Position numbers and translations under genes: made by a program. Shown here in pieces: positions 7,873 to 17,019 of a stretch of 64,000 nucleotides of DNA. The notes beneath the pieces are model-generated. The model did not search any database and was not told where the DNA came from. It saw nothing but the letters and a program-made list of their open reading frames with translations. The stretch's first letter is position 1. Every line of letters starts with the position of its first letter. Location of the stretch: positions 166,515-230,514 of the forward strand of contig NZ_JAXIVS010000015.1 in assembly GCF_034259325.1 (NCBI RefSeq), written 5' to 3'. Source of the stretch: Hyalangium ruber (GTDB lineage Bacteria > Myxococcota > Myxococcia > Myxococcales > Myxococcaceae).

Positions 7873-9201
7873 TCAGTCCCGAGGCGGCCGGAGCCGCACG
7901 GAGATGCCCGTGGCGGGACTCCCGGTGACGGGGACGCCCCACAGCAGGGAGGTGGACACCAAGGGCTCGAGCACCTCCCCGCCCAGATGCTCCAGCAGGA
8001 TGGTGTGGCGCTCGGGCGCATAGGTCGCCACGGCGATGAGCGACCCATTCCCCAGGGCGAACTTGTGGCTGAGGACAGGCGCGACCGACAGGCGCTGGCG
8101 CACCGGGAGGTCGATGAGCTCGAGGTCGGAGTTCAGGGACAGTGAGGCCTGCTCCACCAGCCCGGTGGCGGTCCACTCCATCCACTTCAGGCCGACGAAC
8201 TCGCCTTCGATGAAGACAAACCTCGGATCTCCAACCCACAGCCCCTGGGGCTCGAAGCCCACGATGGTGCCGCTGAACTGCTGGCAGGGCTCGGACGTGC
8301 GCACGAAATGCCCTCCCTCCAGCCGGTAGGGACACACCTGATTCACGGGGGGAGTGCCCGGGCTTGGGGTGAATCGGGTGACGACGCCCAGCCGATCTCC
8401 AGACCGGATCAGGAGTCCCGGGGGACCGTCCTGGGTGAATGGGCTCTCGCGCTTCTCCCAGCCAGTTGGCCCCGTGGAGCTCAGCCCTGCCCCGCTGAAG
8501 GAGATGCGCTGGAGCACGGCGGAATGCAGCACCACCAACTCCTCCTCCGACGCGAGGAGGAACTCGGCGGCGCCATGGAAGTGCGCCAGGGTCGCGGTGA
8601 GCTCCAGGGCCACGCCCGTGTCCACGTAGCGCTGGATCTGGAGGGGCTCCACCACCCACACCACGTCTCCCGCGACCGCCAGCCGGCCATTCGGGAAGCT
8701 CTTGAGCACCGCGCCCTCGCGCGTGACGTTCGAGTCGCACACCCAGGCGCCCAGGCACGTGCGCTCCAGCGCATTGCACGTCTTCCCGTACTCGAGGCGA
8801 GTGGCCTTGGCGGAGCGGTCCCCCACCACCTGCAGCTCGAGCTGGTGGATGCCTCCAACGGGCTCGAACGCAGCGAGGATGTGGTGGCGGCCCGCCTTCG
8901 TCGGGGTGAACTCGACGATGGCGGAGGCCTTGGGCGACGTATTGAGAAAGGACTGGTGCCCCACCGGCAGGTTGTCCGGATCGGAGATCTCCACGGTGAC
9001 CGAGGCGGGCGTGGGGACGGGCCCCTCACACGGGATGGCGACATGCGAGAAGATCCGAAGGTTCGCCAGCTTTCCCGCCATCGCCATCGCCCCGCTCGTG
9101 GGGGAAGACGTGTCCGGGGTCACGCAGGGCGATTCTTCCCCGCAGGCCACGAGCGTCCGCAGGGCCACGAGGAGCAGGAGGAGTCGACCGGGCTTCGCCA
9201 T
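7873..9201 (-). CDS. Large predicted lipoprotein of unknown function
   Basis: About 442 residues from the ATG at 9199-9201; the frame extends eight codons further but the signal peptide begins here. A lipoprotein signal (MAKPGRLLLLLVALRTLVAC) puts the lipidated Cys at residue 20. The mature part is beta-rich and contains a region like an Ig/cadherin-type cell-surface fold (VTVEISDPDNLPVGHQSF, EFTPTKAGRHHILAAFEP), then a Cys-containing segment (CNALERTCLGAWVC) and a long stretch with WVVEP, RSGDRLGVVTRF-type blades. Several Cys residues suggest disulphides outside the cytoplasm. No enzyme motif is recognised. It lies alone between rlmN and ndk. Confidence 0.8.
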   Translation of the reverse strand: MAKPGRLLLLLVALRTLVACGEESPCVTPDTSSPTSGAMAMAGKLANLRIFSHVAIPCEGPVPTPASVTVEISDPDNLPVGHQSFLNTSPKASAIVEFTPTKAGRHHILAAFEPVGGIHQLELQVVGDRSAKATRLEYGKTCNALERTCLGAWVCDSNVTREGAVLKSFPNGRLAVAGDVVWVVEPLQIQRYVDTGVALELTATLAHFHGAAEFLLASEEELVVLHSAVLQRISFSGAGLSSTGPTGWEKRESPFTQDGPPGLLIRSGDRLGVVTRFTPSPGTPPVNQVCPYRLEGGHFVRTSEPCQQFSGTIVGFEPQGLWVGDPRFVFIEGEFVGLKWMEWTATGLVEQASLSLNSDLELIDLPVRQRLSVAPVLSHKFALGNGSLIAVATYAPERHTILLEHLGGEVLEPLVSTSLLWGVPVTGSPATGISVRLRPPRD

Positions 9202-9226
9202 GGGGGCGATGGTCGCACAAAGCACA

Positions 9227-9264
9227 AGGCCCGGTCCCGCGCGGGGTGCGCGGAAGCCGGGCCT
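9227..9264 (-). terminator. Probable terminator downstream of ndk
   Basis: Inverted repeat AGGCCCGG (9227-9234) and CCGGGCCT (9257-9264), 25 bases past the ndk stop. On the minus strand it is followed by TTGTGCTTTG, a weak T-rich tail. Confidence 0.55.
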
Positions 9265-9288
9265 CGAGCTTCGACGGGGCGAGAGGGA

Positions 9289-9732
9289 CTACTTCTTGCC
9301 CTTGTACTCGTACGAGTGGATCTCGGTCTCGCGGAAGAAGTAGGCGACCTCGTTCTTCGCGTTCTCCAGGCTGTCGGAACCATGCACCGTGTTCTGATCG
9401 ATGCTGGTGGCGAACTCCTTGCGGATGGTGCCCGGGGCGGCGTTGGCCGGGTTGGTGGCGCCCATGATCTCGCGGTTGGCGGCCACGGCGTTCTCACCCT
9501 CCAGCACCATGAGCACCACGGGGCCGGAGATCATGAAGCTGACCAGATCCTTGAAGAAGGGCCGGGCCTTGTGAACGGCGTAGAAACCCTCGGCCTGCGC
9601 CTGGGACAGGTGCTGCAGGCGAACGGCAACGGGCTTCAGGCCCTTCTCCTCGAACTTGGAGATGATCTTGCCGATGATGCCCTTCTCCAGCCCGTCCGGC
9701 TTGATGATGGACAGCGTACGCTCGATGGCCAT
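9289..9732 (-). CDS. ndk: Nucleoside diphosphate kinase
   Basis: A 147-residue enzyme that moves the gamma phosphate between nucleoside triphosphates through a phospho-His. The start [21 protein letters not shown] and the active-site NTVHGSDS (His at about 117) are canonical, with [10 protein letters not shown]-like [14 protein letters not shown] for nucleotide binding. It lies 43 bp after sucD on the same strand. This makes sense functionally because succinyl-CoA synthetase and Ndk together interconvert GTP and ATP. Confidence 0.98.
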   Translation of the reverse strand: MAIERTLSIIKPDGLEKGIIGKIISKFEEKGLKPVAVRLQHLSQAQAEGFYAVHKARPFFKDLVSFMISGPVVLMVLEGENAVAANREIMGATNPANAAPGTIRKEFATSIDQNTVHGSDSLENAKNEVAYFFRETEIHSYEYKGKK

Positions 9733-9774
9733 TGTCGTGGTCCTCGTTGAGTCTTGAGTGAAAGGTGGAAACAG

Positions 9775-10674
9775 CTAGCGCTTCTTCGGGGCGCCGCGCT
9801 TGAGCGCCTCCTGCAGAGTCGTACCCAGCTCGGTGGGGCTGGGGGCCATGAGGAAGCCCGCGGCCTCCATCGCCTTGATCTTCTCGGAGGCCGTGCCCTT
9901 GCCACCGGAGATGATCGCGCCGGCGTGACCCATGCGCTTGCCCGGGGGCGCCGACTGGCCGGCGATGAAGCCCGCGATCGGCTTGGTGAACTCGCGCGAC
10001 ACGTACTCGGCGGCGGTCTCCTCGGCGCTGCCGCCGATCTCGCCGATCATGATGACCGCGTCGGTCTCCGGGTCGGCGTTGAACAGCTTCAGGCAGTCCA
10101 CGAAGTCGGTGCCGTTCACCGGGTCACCGCCGATGCCCACCGCCGTGCTCTGGCCCAGGCCGAGCTGGGTCAGCTGATGCACCGCCTCGTAGGTCAGCGT
10201 GCCGGAGCGGGACACCACGCCGATGCGGCCCGGCTTGTGGATGTGGCCCGGCATGATGCCGATCTTGCACTTGGCGCCCGGGGTAATCACGCCGGGGCAG
10301 TTGGGGCCGATCAGCCGCACGCCCGGCTTGCCCTGCAGGTAGCGCTTGGCCCGGATCATGTCGTTGACCGGGATGCCCTCGGTGATGGTGATGATGAGGG
10401 CCACGCCCGCGTCAGCGGCCTCCATGATGGAGTCAGCGGCGAACGGGGGCGGGACGAAGATGACCGAGGTGTTCGCGCCGGTCTGCTTCACCGCATCGGC
10501 CACCGTGTTGAACACGGGGACCTTCCCCTCGAAGTCGGTGCCGCCCTTGCCCGGGGTGACGCCACCCACCAGCTGGGTGCCGTACTCCAGCATCTGCTTG
10601 GCGTGGAACGAACCCGCCGAGCCGGTGATGCCCTGGCAGAGGACCTTCGTGTCGTTGTTGACGAGGATGCTCAT
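9775..10674 (-). CDS. sucD: Succinyl-CoA synthetase alpha subunit
   Basis: A 299-residue subunit with the CoA-binding Rossmann domain ([31 protein letters not shown]) and the ligase domain. The phospho-His lies in [15 protein letters not shown] (about residue 250). It pairs with SucC, encoded 12 bp upstream, to make ATP or GTP from succinyl-CoA in the TCA cycle. The length is normal for the family. Confidence 0.98.
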   Translation of the reverse strand: MSILVNNDTKVLCQGITGSAGSFHAKQMLEYGTQLVGGVTPGKGGTDFEGKVPVFNTVADAVKQTGANTSVIFVPPPFAADSIMEAADAGVALIITITEGIPVNDMIRAKRYLQGKPGVRLIGPNCPGVITPGAKCKIGIMPGHIHKPGRIGVVSRSGTLTYEAVHQLTQLGLGQSTAVGIGGDPVNGTDFVDCLKLFNADPETDAVIMIGEIGGSAEETAAEYVSREFTKPIAGFIAGQSAPPGKRMGHAGAIISGGKGTASEKIKAMEAAGFLMAPSPTELGTTLQEALKRGAPKKR

Positions 10675-10685
10675 GGTAGCGCTCT

Positions 10686-11849
10686 CTAGGCCTTGAGGGC
10701 GGCGACGGCCTTCTCAGCCGCCTGCCGCAGGTTGTCCGCGGGGGTGATGGCCAGGCCGGAGTTGCGCAGCAGCTCCTTGCCCTTCTCCACGTTGGTGCCC
10801 TCAAGCCGCACCACCAGCGGCACCTTGAGCTGCACTTCCTTCGCCGCGGCGATGATGCCCTCGGCGATGACGTCGCACTTCATGATGCCGCCGAAGATAT
10901 TGACGAGCACCGCCTTCACCTTCGGGTCGGCGAGGATCAGCTTGAAGGCCGCCGTCACCTTCTCCTTGCTGGCGCCGCCGCCCACGTCCAGGAAGTTGGC
11001 CGGGTTGGCACCCACCAGCTTGATGGTGTCCATGGTGGCCATGGCGAGGCCCGCGCCGTTCACCATGCAGCCGATGTTGCCGTCCAGCGCGATGTAGGCC
11101 AGGTCGAACTCCTTGGCCTGCGCCTCGCGAGGATCCTCCTCGGCGATGTCGCGGTAGTGCAGCAGATCCTTGTGCCGGTAGAGCGCGTTCTCGTCGAAGT
11201 TCACCTTCGCGTCGAGCGCCACCACGCCGCCATCCTTGAGGATGACCAGCGGGTTGATCTCCACGAGGGAGGAGTCCGTCTCGACGTACATCTTGTAGAG
11301 CGCCGAGCAGAACTGGACGAACTTGTTCACCGTGGCGCCGGTGAGGCCCAGGCCGTAGGCGAGCTTGCGGCCCTGGAAGTCCAGGAAGCCCACCGCCGGG
11401 TCCACCGACTCGCGGAGGATCTTCTCGGGGTGATGAGCGGCCACCTCCTCGATCTCGACGCCACCCTCCTTCGAAGCCATGAAGGTGATGCGCGAGGTGG
11501 CGCGGTCCAGCGTCACGCCCAGGTACAGCTCCTGGGCGATGGCGAGACCTTCCTCGATGTAGAGCTTGTGGACCGTCTGGCCCTCGGGGCCGGTCTGGAT
11601 GGTCTTGAGCTGCATGCCCAGCATCGCCTTGGCGAGGTCCTTCGCCTCGGCGGCGCTCTTGGCCAGCTTCACGCCGCCGCCCTTGCCGCGGCCACCCGCG
11701 TGGATCTGGGCCTTCACCACCACCACCGGCGTGGCCAGCTCCTTGGCAGCAGCCTCCGCCTCATTGGGCGAGAGCGCGAGGATTCCCCGGGGAGTGGGGA
11801 CACCGTACTTCCGGAAGATTTCCTTGCCCTGGTACTCGTGGATCTTCAT
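10686..11849 (-). CDS. sucC: Succinyl-CoA synthetase beta subunit
   Basis: A 387-residue ATP-grasp subunit. [22 protein letters not shown] is the universal N-terminus and fixes the start at 11847-11849; the open frame continues 26 codons upstream but that part is unlike the family. [21 protein letters not shown] carries nucleotide contacts, [19 protein letters not shown] and [16 protein letters not shown] are the C-terminal ligase motifs. It is the first gene of sucC-sucD-ndk. Confidence 0.98.
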   Translation of the reverse strand: MKIHEYQGKEIFRKYGVPTPRGILALSPNEAEAAAKELATPVVVVKAQIHAGGRGKGGGVKLAKSAAEAKDLAKAMLGMQLKTIQTGPEGQTVHKLYIEEGLAIAQELYLGVTLDRATSRITFMASKEGGVEIEEVAAHHPEKILRESVDPAVGFLDFQGRKLAYGLGLTGATVNKFVQFCSALYKMYVETDSSLVEINPLVILKDGGVVALDAKVNFDENALYRHKDLLHYRDIAEEDPREAQAKEFDLAYIALDGNIGCMVNGAGLAMATMDTIKLVGANPANFLDVGGGASKEKVTAAFKLILADPKVKAVLVNIFGGIMKCDVIAEGIIAAAKEVQLKVPLVVRLEGTNVEKGKELLRNSGLAITPADNLRQAAEKAVAALKA

Positions 11850-11984
11850 CGAGGCTCCGGCTGAATGGCGATGGCCCTGAAGCGCCAGCGCGGGCAGCCT
11901 CTTCGCCCAAGACGGCCCGGAGTGCAAGGGCGTTTGACAGGGCTGGGTTGCTGGTGACCCGTAGGGAGGTACGGCTCTACGGGC

Positions 11985-13508
11985 CTACCGAGGATCGGAC
12001 GTCGGCTCTCGCGGCGGAGGGAAGAAGGGCATGTAACAGCTTCCCTGCCACTCGTAGGCGTACTCCTCGCATCCCTTACCCCTGGCGGCCAACTCGACCC
12101 AACACCCTCCTCGAATCGCCGCCATTCCCTTCGGACAGGGCGGGCGGCGTTGTCCCGCGAATGGCTCTTTGGGCATCTCGAGTGCCAGGTTCCTCGATGG
12201 CGCCGGCGCTCCACTGGGAGGCACGTGTGCGGTCAATGCCGTGTCGCCTAGAGAGGTGACACCTCCATCACGGGACTCTTCGACCGGCTCAGCATCCACC
12301 ACCGCTGGAGGCGCACTGTTCTGAGGAGGATGCTCCTGCCACCGCACGCTCACGAGGATCAGTGCAAGCCCCAAGGCCGTGAGCGTGTGCCAAACACCCC
12401 AGCTCGAAGCGGGCACGGAGGGCGACCTACTCAGTACTGCCCCCTGAGCAGGGGCCTCCTGCCCGTGGGCCGACCGCACAGCAGGTGGTTCCTGCCACTG
12501 AGGATGGTGGCGCGGCGGCTCCACCCATACTCCCTCCTCTTTCTCCGTGGTCGACATGGACCTGTCGCCTTCGGGATTGAACAGCAGCACATCCGCCTCT
12601 GGCCCAGCACTCTCCGCCGCCTGCTCCAGCGCCTCTGCCGCCTTCTGGGCACTGCCCTTGAAGCGCTCCACGGGCGATACCGCCACAAGCCTCTGGATGA
12701 TCGCCTCCAGTGCCGGGATCACCCGGTCGTTGATCGCCCTCGGCGAGCGCGGCCCAGGCCCACGCGGTTTCCACACCATGGAACCTGGCAGACTCGGGTC
12801 TGTAGGCGGAGGGTACCTGCCTGTCACCAGTCGGTACGCCGTAATTCCCAGAGCGAACAGGTCATCGCAGGTGTAGGCCTCGTAATGCGCGTCGGGATGA
12901 CGGGCGAACAGTTGCTCGTAGGCCCACGCCTCGGGGCTGCGGTAGACAGGCGTCCCCGGCGGCAGCGGTGTTTGGGTGATCGTCGCCGCGCCGCGGTAGT
13001 CCCCTACTCCGAAGTCCGTGAGGAAGGCCTTGGCATCCTCCGGCCGCACCAGAACATTGTCGCCCTTGACGTCTCGATGCACAGCGCCCACCGCGTGCGT
13101 TGCCTCCAGCGCACGGGCCACCTGCGCGAGTAACCGCAACGTCTGGCGTGAAGTGAGGTTGTGCTCCTCAGCCCATGTGTACAGCGGCACCCCTTCCACC
13201 CAATCCATGACCAGATAGGGGAAGGCCCCGGCGGCGTGTTGCCACAAGCCACGTTCCTGAAACCGCGGAACGTTCGGATGTTGGATGCGCGCAAGCAGGT
13301 CCGCTTCACGCTCGAAACGCTCATCCCGCGAGCGGAGGGCCAGTTTGAGAGCGAATGAGCCTTCTGCCTCCCCGCCCACGCGCTCCACTCGGTAGACAGC
13401 GCCATACGTGCCGATGCCGCGCCAGCCCTTCACCCGCCACGGCCCCACCAGTGTCTCCACGGGCAGGGAGGCTGGGTTCAGTTCCAACCAGGGCCGCGTT
13501 GTCTCCAT
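11985..13508 (-). CDS. Membrane-anchored Ser/Thr protein kinase
   Basis: About 507 residues. The Hanks-type kinase domain (about 25-290) has a glycine loop (RGIGTYGAVYRV), the ATP Lys in FALKLAL, the catalytic loop HRDVKGDN, DFG and a PVYRSPEAWAY P+1 loop. A single membrane span (LTALGLALILVSV, about 380-395) places the C-terminus outside. That tail has RRPPCPKGMAAIRGGCWVE and CEEYAYEWQGSCYMPF, four Cys with a closing PPREPTSD, a pattern I associate with myxobacterial kinases. The ATG at 13508 is chosen because GAGAGG lies six bases upstream; ATG 13514 is two codons earlier. It sits within the block between sdhB and sucC. Confidence 0.92.
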   Translation of the reverse strand: METTRPWLELNPASLPVETLVGPWRVKGWRGIGTYGAVYRVERVGGEAEGSFALKLALRSRDERFEREADLLARIQHPNVPRFQERGLWQHAAGAFPYLVMDWVEGVPLYTWAEEHNLTSRQTLRLLAQVARALEATHAVGAVHRDVKGDNVLVRPEDAKAFLTDFGVGDYRGAATITQTPLPPGTPVYRSPEAWAYEQLFARHPDAHYEAYTCDDLFALGITAYRLVTGRYPPPTDPSLPGSMVWKPRGPGPRSPRAINDRVIPALEAIIQRLVAVSPVERFKGSAQKAAEALEQAAESAGPEADVLLFNPEGDRSMSTTEKEEGVWVEPPRHHPQWQEPPAVRSAHGQEAPAQGAVLSRSPSVPASSWGVWHTLTALGLALILVSVRWQEHPPQNSAPPAVVDAEPVEESRDGGVTSLGDTALTAHVPPSGAPAPSRNLALEMPKEPFAGQRRPPCPKGMAAIRGGCWVELAARGKGCEEYAYEWQGSCYMPFFPPPREPTSDPR

Positions 13509-13618
13509 GGGCATCCTCTCCGAGAGAGAGCGGACGGCCTCGCCCGCTCCGCACGGTACCCTACCTCATGGGTGGACCCGCAGGCACCCTCCCTATCTGG
13601 TTTGGTGCCTCCATACCG

Positions 13619-14998
13619 TCAAGGCGCCGCGTCACCCTCCAGGGCCGGCATCCGGCAATGCCCCTGGAGGCGCACCTTCAGGCCTGGAGCGTTGTTCCCA
13701 AGCGTGATGGAGAGGTCGTGGAGGTTGGCGATGGCCGACACCAGGCCCATCCCCAGCCCGCTGCCCGGGTCGGTGCGGCTCGCATCCAGCCGGTAGAAGG
13801 GCTTGAAGATATGCGGATACTCGGCGGTGGGAATGCCAGGGCCCGTGTCGGACACGGTTGCTGTGAACTCCCCGTTCGCCCCCGCTTCCAGCCCCAGGTG
13901 GATCGCACTGCCCTTACCACTGTGGCGCAAGGCGTTCTCCACCAGGTTCGCGAAGAGCTGCATCAGCAGATTCCGGTCGCCGTACACATAGATCCACGGA
14001 GCGATCTGCTCCGTGAGGCGCTGGCCGTTGTCCTCCGCGACGGGCCCATAGGCGTCCACGAGCGTCTCCAACACCTCCGAGAGGCAGAGGATCTCGAAGC
14101 CCGCCTTCCGTGAACCGGACTCCACTTCGGCGATCCGCAGCAAGGCGGTGAATGTGTCCAGGATGGCGTCCAGTTGCTGCAAGGCTTCGTTCCGCAGCGT
14201 GTCCTGCGGCGCCTCCACGCGCATGGCCTCCAGCTTCTGTCTCAAGTGCCCCAGCGGCGTCCGCAGGTCATGGGCGATGCTCGTGCTGACCTGCCGCACG
14301 TTCTCCAGCAGTTGTTGGATCCGATCCAACATGCGGTTGATGACCGCTGCGAGCAGGTCCAGGTCATCCCCAGTCCCCCGGATGGGCAGCCGCTCCGTCA
14401 CATCGCCTTTGCCAATCCGGTCCGCCACCTGGGTGATGGCATCGACCTGCGACAGGAAGCGCTGACCGAGCCACAGCCCTCCCGCTGCCCCCGCTACCAG
14501 GGTGAACAGGAAGGCCCACCCGAAGGCCCGGCGGATGGCCCGCGCGACGTCCTGGATGGGATCCAGATCCGCCGCCACAGCCAGCTTGTAGCCCTCGTCC
14601 AGGGTCAGCGCATGGAGCAGAACGGAGGTCGTGGCGTCTCGCGAGCCCTCGACGGGAACTCGCACGGTGTGCCAGCCGTCCGGGGTGGGTATGGCGGGCA
14701 GCCGGTCGAAGACCACCCTACCCTCCGGACTCTGCAGGAAGTAGCGCAGCCGACGGGCCGGGTTGGACTCGATGCGCTCCCGGATGTCGTGGCGAAGCTC
14801 CTCCACCCCATCGTCGCGGTAGTCCACCAGGAGCTGACCAACCTCCGCTTCGATCTGTCCCCGAAGCTGCTGCTCGAGCGACGACCGGACACCAAAGAAG
14901 ACGATGAGCCCCAGCAGGAACACGGACAGGCTGAAGACGGCCGCGTAGCTCAGGGCCAGGCGAAAGTTCGCCGTGCGCAGGACCCTAGGGCGCCACAT
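13619..14998 (-). CDS. Membrane sensor histidine kinase of a PepSY-linked two-component system
   Basis: A 459-residue OmpR-partner type sensor. TM1 is at about 11-38 and TM2 at about 160-185, enclosing a periplasmic sensor region of about 120 residues. A HAMP linker follows (VDAITQVADRIGKGDVTERLP). HisKA contains AHDLRTPLGHLR (phospho-His about 246). HATPase shows NLVENALRHS, DTGPGIP and GSGLGMGLV. It overlaps the response regulator gene by 14 bp, so the two are translationally coupled. A PepSY protein heads the same operon. Confidence 0.96.
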   Translation of the reverse strand: MWRPRVLRTANFRLALSYAAVFSLSVFLLGLIVFFGVRSSLEQQLRGQIEAEVGQLLVDYRDDGVEELRHDIRERIESNPARRLRYFLQSPEGRVVFDRLPAIPTPDGWHTVRVPVEGSRDATTSVLLHALTLDEGYKLAVAADLDPIQDVARAIRRAFGWAFLFTLVAGAAGGLWLGQRFLSQVDAITQVADRIGKGDVTERLPIRGTGDDLDLLAAVINRMLDRIQQLLENVRQVSTSIAHDLRTPLGHLRQKLEAMRVEAPQDTLRNEALQQLDAILDTFTALLRIAEVESGSRKAGFEILCLSEVLETLVDAYGPVAEDNGQRLTEQIAPWIYVYGDRNLLMQLFANLVENALRHSGKGSAIHLGLEAGANGEFTATVSDTGPGIPTAEYPHIFKPFYRLDASRTDPGSGLGMGLVSAIANLHDLSITLGNNAPGLKVRLQGHCRMPALEGDAAP

Positions 14999-15662
14999 CG
15001 AGCTTGTACCCCGCGCCGCGCACCGTGTGGATCAACTCCGGCTCGAACCCACGGTCCACCTTGGCGCGCAGGCGACTGATGTGCGTCTCGACGATGTTGG
15101 TCTTCGGGTCGAAGTGAAAGCTCCAGACGTGCTCCAGCAGCATGGTGCGCGTGACGACCCGGCCCGCGTGACGCAGCAGGTACTCCAGGAGCCGGAACTC
15201 CGTCGGCTGCAGCTCGATGCTCCTCCCCGAGCGCACCACCGTTCGCTTGATGAGGTCCATCTCCAGGTCCGCGAGCGTGAAGACCGTCTGCACGTCCTGA
15301 AGCGGCGGCCGGCGGCCCAGCGAGCAGATACGGGCATAGAGCTCGGAGAAGGCGAAGGGCTTCACCAGGTAATCGTCTCCCCCCGACTCCAGCCCCTTCA
15401 CCCGGTCATCGATGCTGCCCATAGCCGTGAGGAACAGCGTGGGGGTCCGGACATGCCCCTCACGCAGCATCCGCAGCACGGTCAGCCCGTCGAGCCTGGG
15501 GAGCATGCGGTCGATGACCAGCACGTCGTACTGGCCAGAAGTCGCCATCAGCAGGCCCTCCTGGCCATCCTTCGCATGGTCCACCACCTGCCCTAGCTCG
15601 GTCAGGCCACGGCGGATGTACTCCGCCGTCTGCGCGTCATCCTCGATCAGCAAAATGCGCAA
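14985..15662 (-). CDS. OmpR-family response regulator
   Basis: A 225-residue regulator with a receiver (EDD acidic pair at the N-terminus, phospho-acceptor Asp in VIDRMLPRLDG at about 51, Lys in YLVKPFAF at about 101) and a winged-helix DNA-binding domain (LQPTEFRLLEYLLRHAGRVVTR, THISRLRAKVD, IHTVRGAGYKL). The start is an unusual TTG at 15660-15662, supported by AGGAAGG five to six bases upstream; no ATG lies near enough to preserve the receiver. It is cognate to the overlapping sensor kinase and likely controls its own operon. Confidence 0.96.
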   Translation of the reverse strand: MRILLIEDDAQTAEYIRRGLTELGQVVDHAKDGQEGLLMATSGQYDVLVIDRMLPRLDGLTVLRMLREGHVRTPTLFLTAMGSIDDRVKGLESGGDDYLVKPFAFSELYARICSLGRRPPLQDVQTVFTLADLEMDLIKRTVVRSGRSIELQPTEFRLLEYLLRHAGRVVTRTMLLEHVWSFHFDPKTNIVETHISRLRAKVDRGFEPELIHTVRGAGYKLDVAP

Positions 15663-15678
15663 GCGAGCCTTCCTGGCG

Positions 15679-15981
15679 TCAGTCCTTCCGGTCCTCGCGC
15701 GCCCCCAGCACCTTGCCGTCCGTGCCGCTCACCCGGACGTCATAGACGCGGTTGTCCTTGACGACGCTGACCTCGTAGACCGGCTCGAAGCTGTCGTCGT
15801 CGATCGAGGCCTCGTACGCCTGCCCGCCCTGGTGCCGTTGGGCCGCCTCGATGGCCTGCACCAAGGTGATCTTCGTCTGCCCGAGCATCCGGATCTCGTC
15901 CGCATCGGAAGCCAGTGCCGAGCCAGCTCCCAGTCCCGCCAGTACCGCGACCGCAGTGAACAGGTTCTTCAGCCGTGCCAT
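15679..15981 (-). CDS. PepSY-domain secreted protein
   Basis: A 100-residue protein with a Sec signal peptide (MARLKNLFTAVAVLAGLGAGSALASDAD, cleavage expected after ALA). A single PepSY domain follows (ITLVQAIEAAQRHQGGQAYEASIDDD to VYEVSVVKDNRVYDVRVSGTDGKVL). PepSY proteins near two-component genes are often periplasmic modulators or targets of the sensor. It is the first gene of the operon, 16 bp ahead of the TTG-started regulator. Confidence 0.93.
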   Translation of the reverse strand: MARLKNLFTAVAVLAGLGAGSALASDADEIRMLGQTKITLVQAIEAAQRHQGGQAYEASIDDDSFEPVYEVSVVKDNRVYDVRVSGTDGKVLGAREDRKD

Positions 15982-16098
15982 GGGTCATCTCCCTGAACCG
16001 CTCAGGCGACATGCCTGAACAGTTCCATCATGCGCACGGCCGATTACGGGGCTTTGGAGGCAACTATACAGTTTGGCAATGTGGGGGCCCCCAAATGG

Positions 16099-16142
16099 CA
16101 CGGCCCCGACCCGGGAAGCGAAGTCCCGAGTGCAGGGCCGTG
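16099..16142 (-). terminator. Long hairpin downstream of sdhB
   Basis: Arms CACGGCCC (16099-16106) and GGGCCGTG (16135-16142) with an inner CGGGA/TCCCG stem around AGCGAAG. It lies 25 bases past the sdhB stop. No T-run follows, so it may terminate weakly or stabilise the 3' end. A GGGGGCCCCC palindrome sits just beyond at about 16083-16092. Confidence 0.45.
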
Positions 16143-16167
16143 TAAACGGAAGCCGTGGACCGAGGGA

Positions 16168-16974
16168 CTATCCCGGACCCGCGTGCCCCTTCTTCTCCTC
16201 TTCCTGGAAGAAGAGATCCTTGATCAGCACCTTGGTCATCTCGCGGTTCATCGCCGCGATCGACGTCGTCAGCGGGATCTCCTTCGGGCACACCTTCACG
16301 CAGTTCTGGGCCTTGCCGCAGTCCTGCACGCCCCCGGGCCCCATGAGCGAGCGCACGCGCTCCTCCGAGTTCATCTTGCCCGTCGGGTGCATGTTGAACA
16401 GCCGCGCCTGGCTGATCGCCGCCGCGCCCACGAAGTCGTTGCCCAGCGTCACCTGCGGGCACGCCTCCAGGCAGCTTCCACAGGTGATGCACGTGGACAG
16501 CACGTACATCGTCGACTGGTCATGCGGCGACTGCCGAGGCCCCGGGCCCAGGTTGTGCGTGCCATCCACCGGGATCCACGCCTTCACCCGCTTGAGCGCC
16601 TCGAACATCCGGTCGCGGTTGACCGTCAGGTCGCGCACCACCGTGAACTTCTTCATCGGCTCCAGCGTGATCGGCTGCTCCAGCTTGTCGATCAGCGCCG
16701 AGCAGGCCATGCGCACCCGGCCGTTGATGTTCATCGCGCAGCTGCCACACACCTCCTCGAGGCACGCGGCGTCCCACACCACCGGGGCCACCTTGCGGCC
16801 ATCCACGGTGACGGGGTTGCGCTGGATCTCCATCAGGCAGGAGACGACGTTGGCTCCCTTGGCGTACGGGATGCGGAACTCGTCGTAGCGGCCCTCCTTC
16901 TCCGGCCCATCCTGCCGCCAGATGCGGAAGGTCACGGTCCGGGTGGAGACGGTGCTCGGCTGTGCGGTGTCCAT
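16168..16974 (-). CDS. sdhB: Succinate dehydrogenase iron-sulfur subunit
   Basis: About 268 residues from the ATG at 16972-16974; a GTG eight codons upstream (16998) is the alternative. The plant-ferredoxin domain has CLEEVCGSCAMNINGRVRMAC for the [2Fe-2S] centre. The C-terminal domain has CITCGSCLEACP and a second Cys set (CGKAQNCVKVCP) for the [4Fe-4S] and [3Fe-4S] clusters. It passes electrons from SdhA to the membrane anchor, and so to menaquinone. It follows sdhA closely on the same strand. Confidence 0.97.
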   Translation of the reverse strand: MDTAQPSTVSTRTVTFRIWRQDGPEKEGRYDEFRIPYAKGANVVSCLMEIQRNPVTVDGRKVAPVVWDAACLEEVCGSCAMNINGRVRMACSALIDKLEQPITLEPMKKFTVVRDLTVNRDRMFEALKRVKAWIPVDGTHNLGPGPRQSPHDQSTMYVLSTCITCGSCLEACPQVTLGNDFVGAAAISQARLFNMHPTGKMNSEERVRSLMGPGGVQDCGKAQNCVKVCPKEIPLTTSIAAMNREMTKVLIKDLFFQEEEKKGHAGPG

Positions 16975-17019
16975 AGATGCGGTCGCCCTTCCCTTCACTT
17001 CCAGAACGGTTGCTTCAAC

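Noticed and set aside
11958-11983. CCCGTAG/CTACGGG hairpin as STPK terminator
   Set aside because: No T-run and low stem length; left unannotated.
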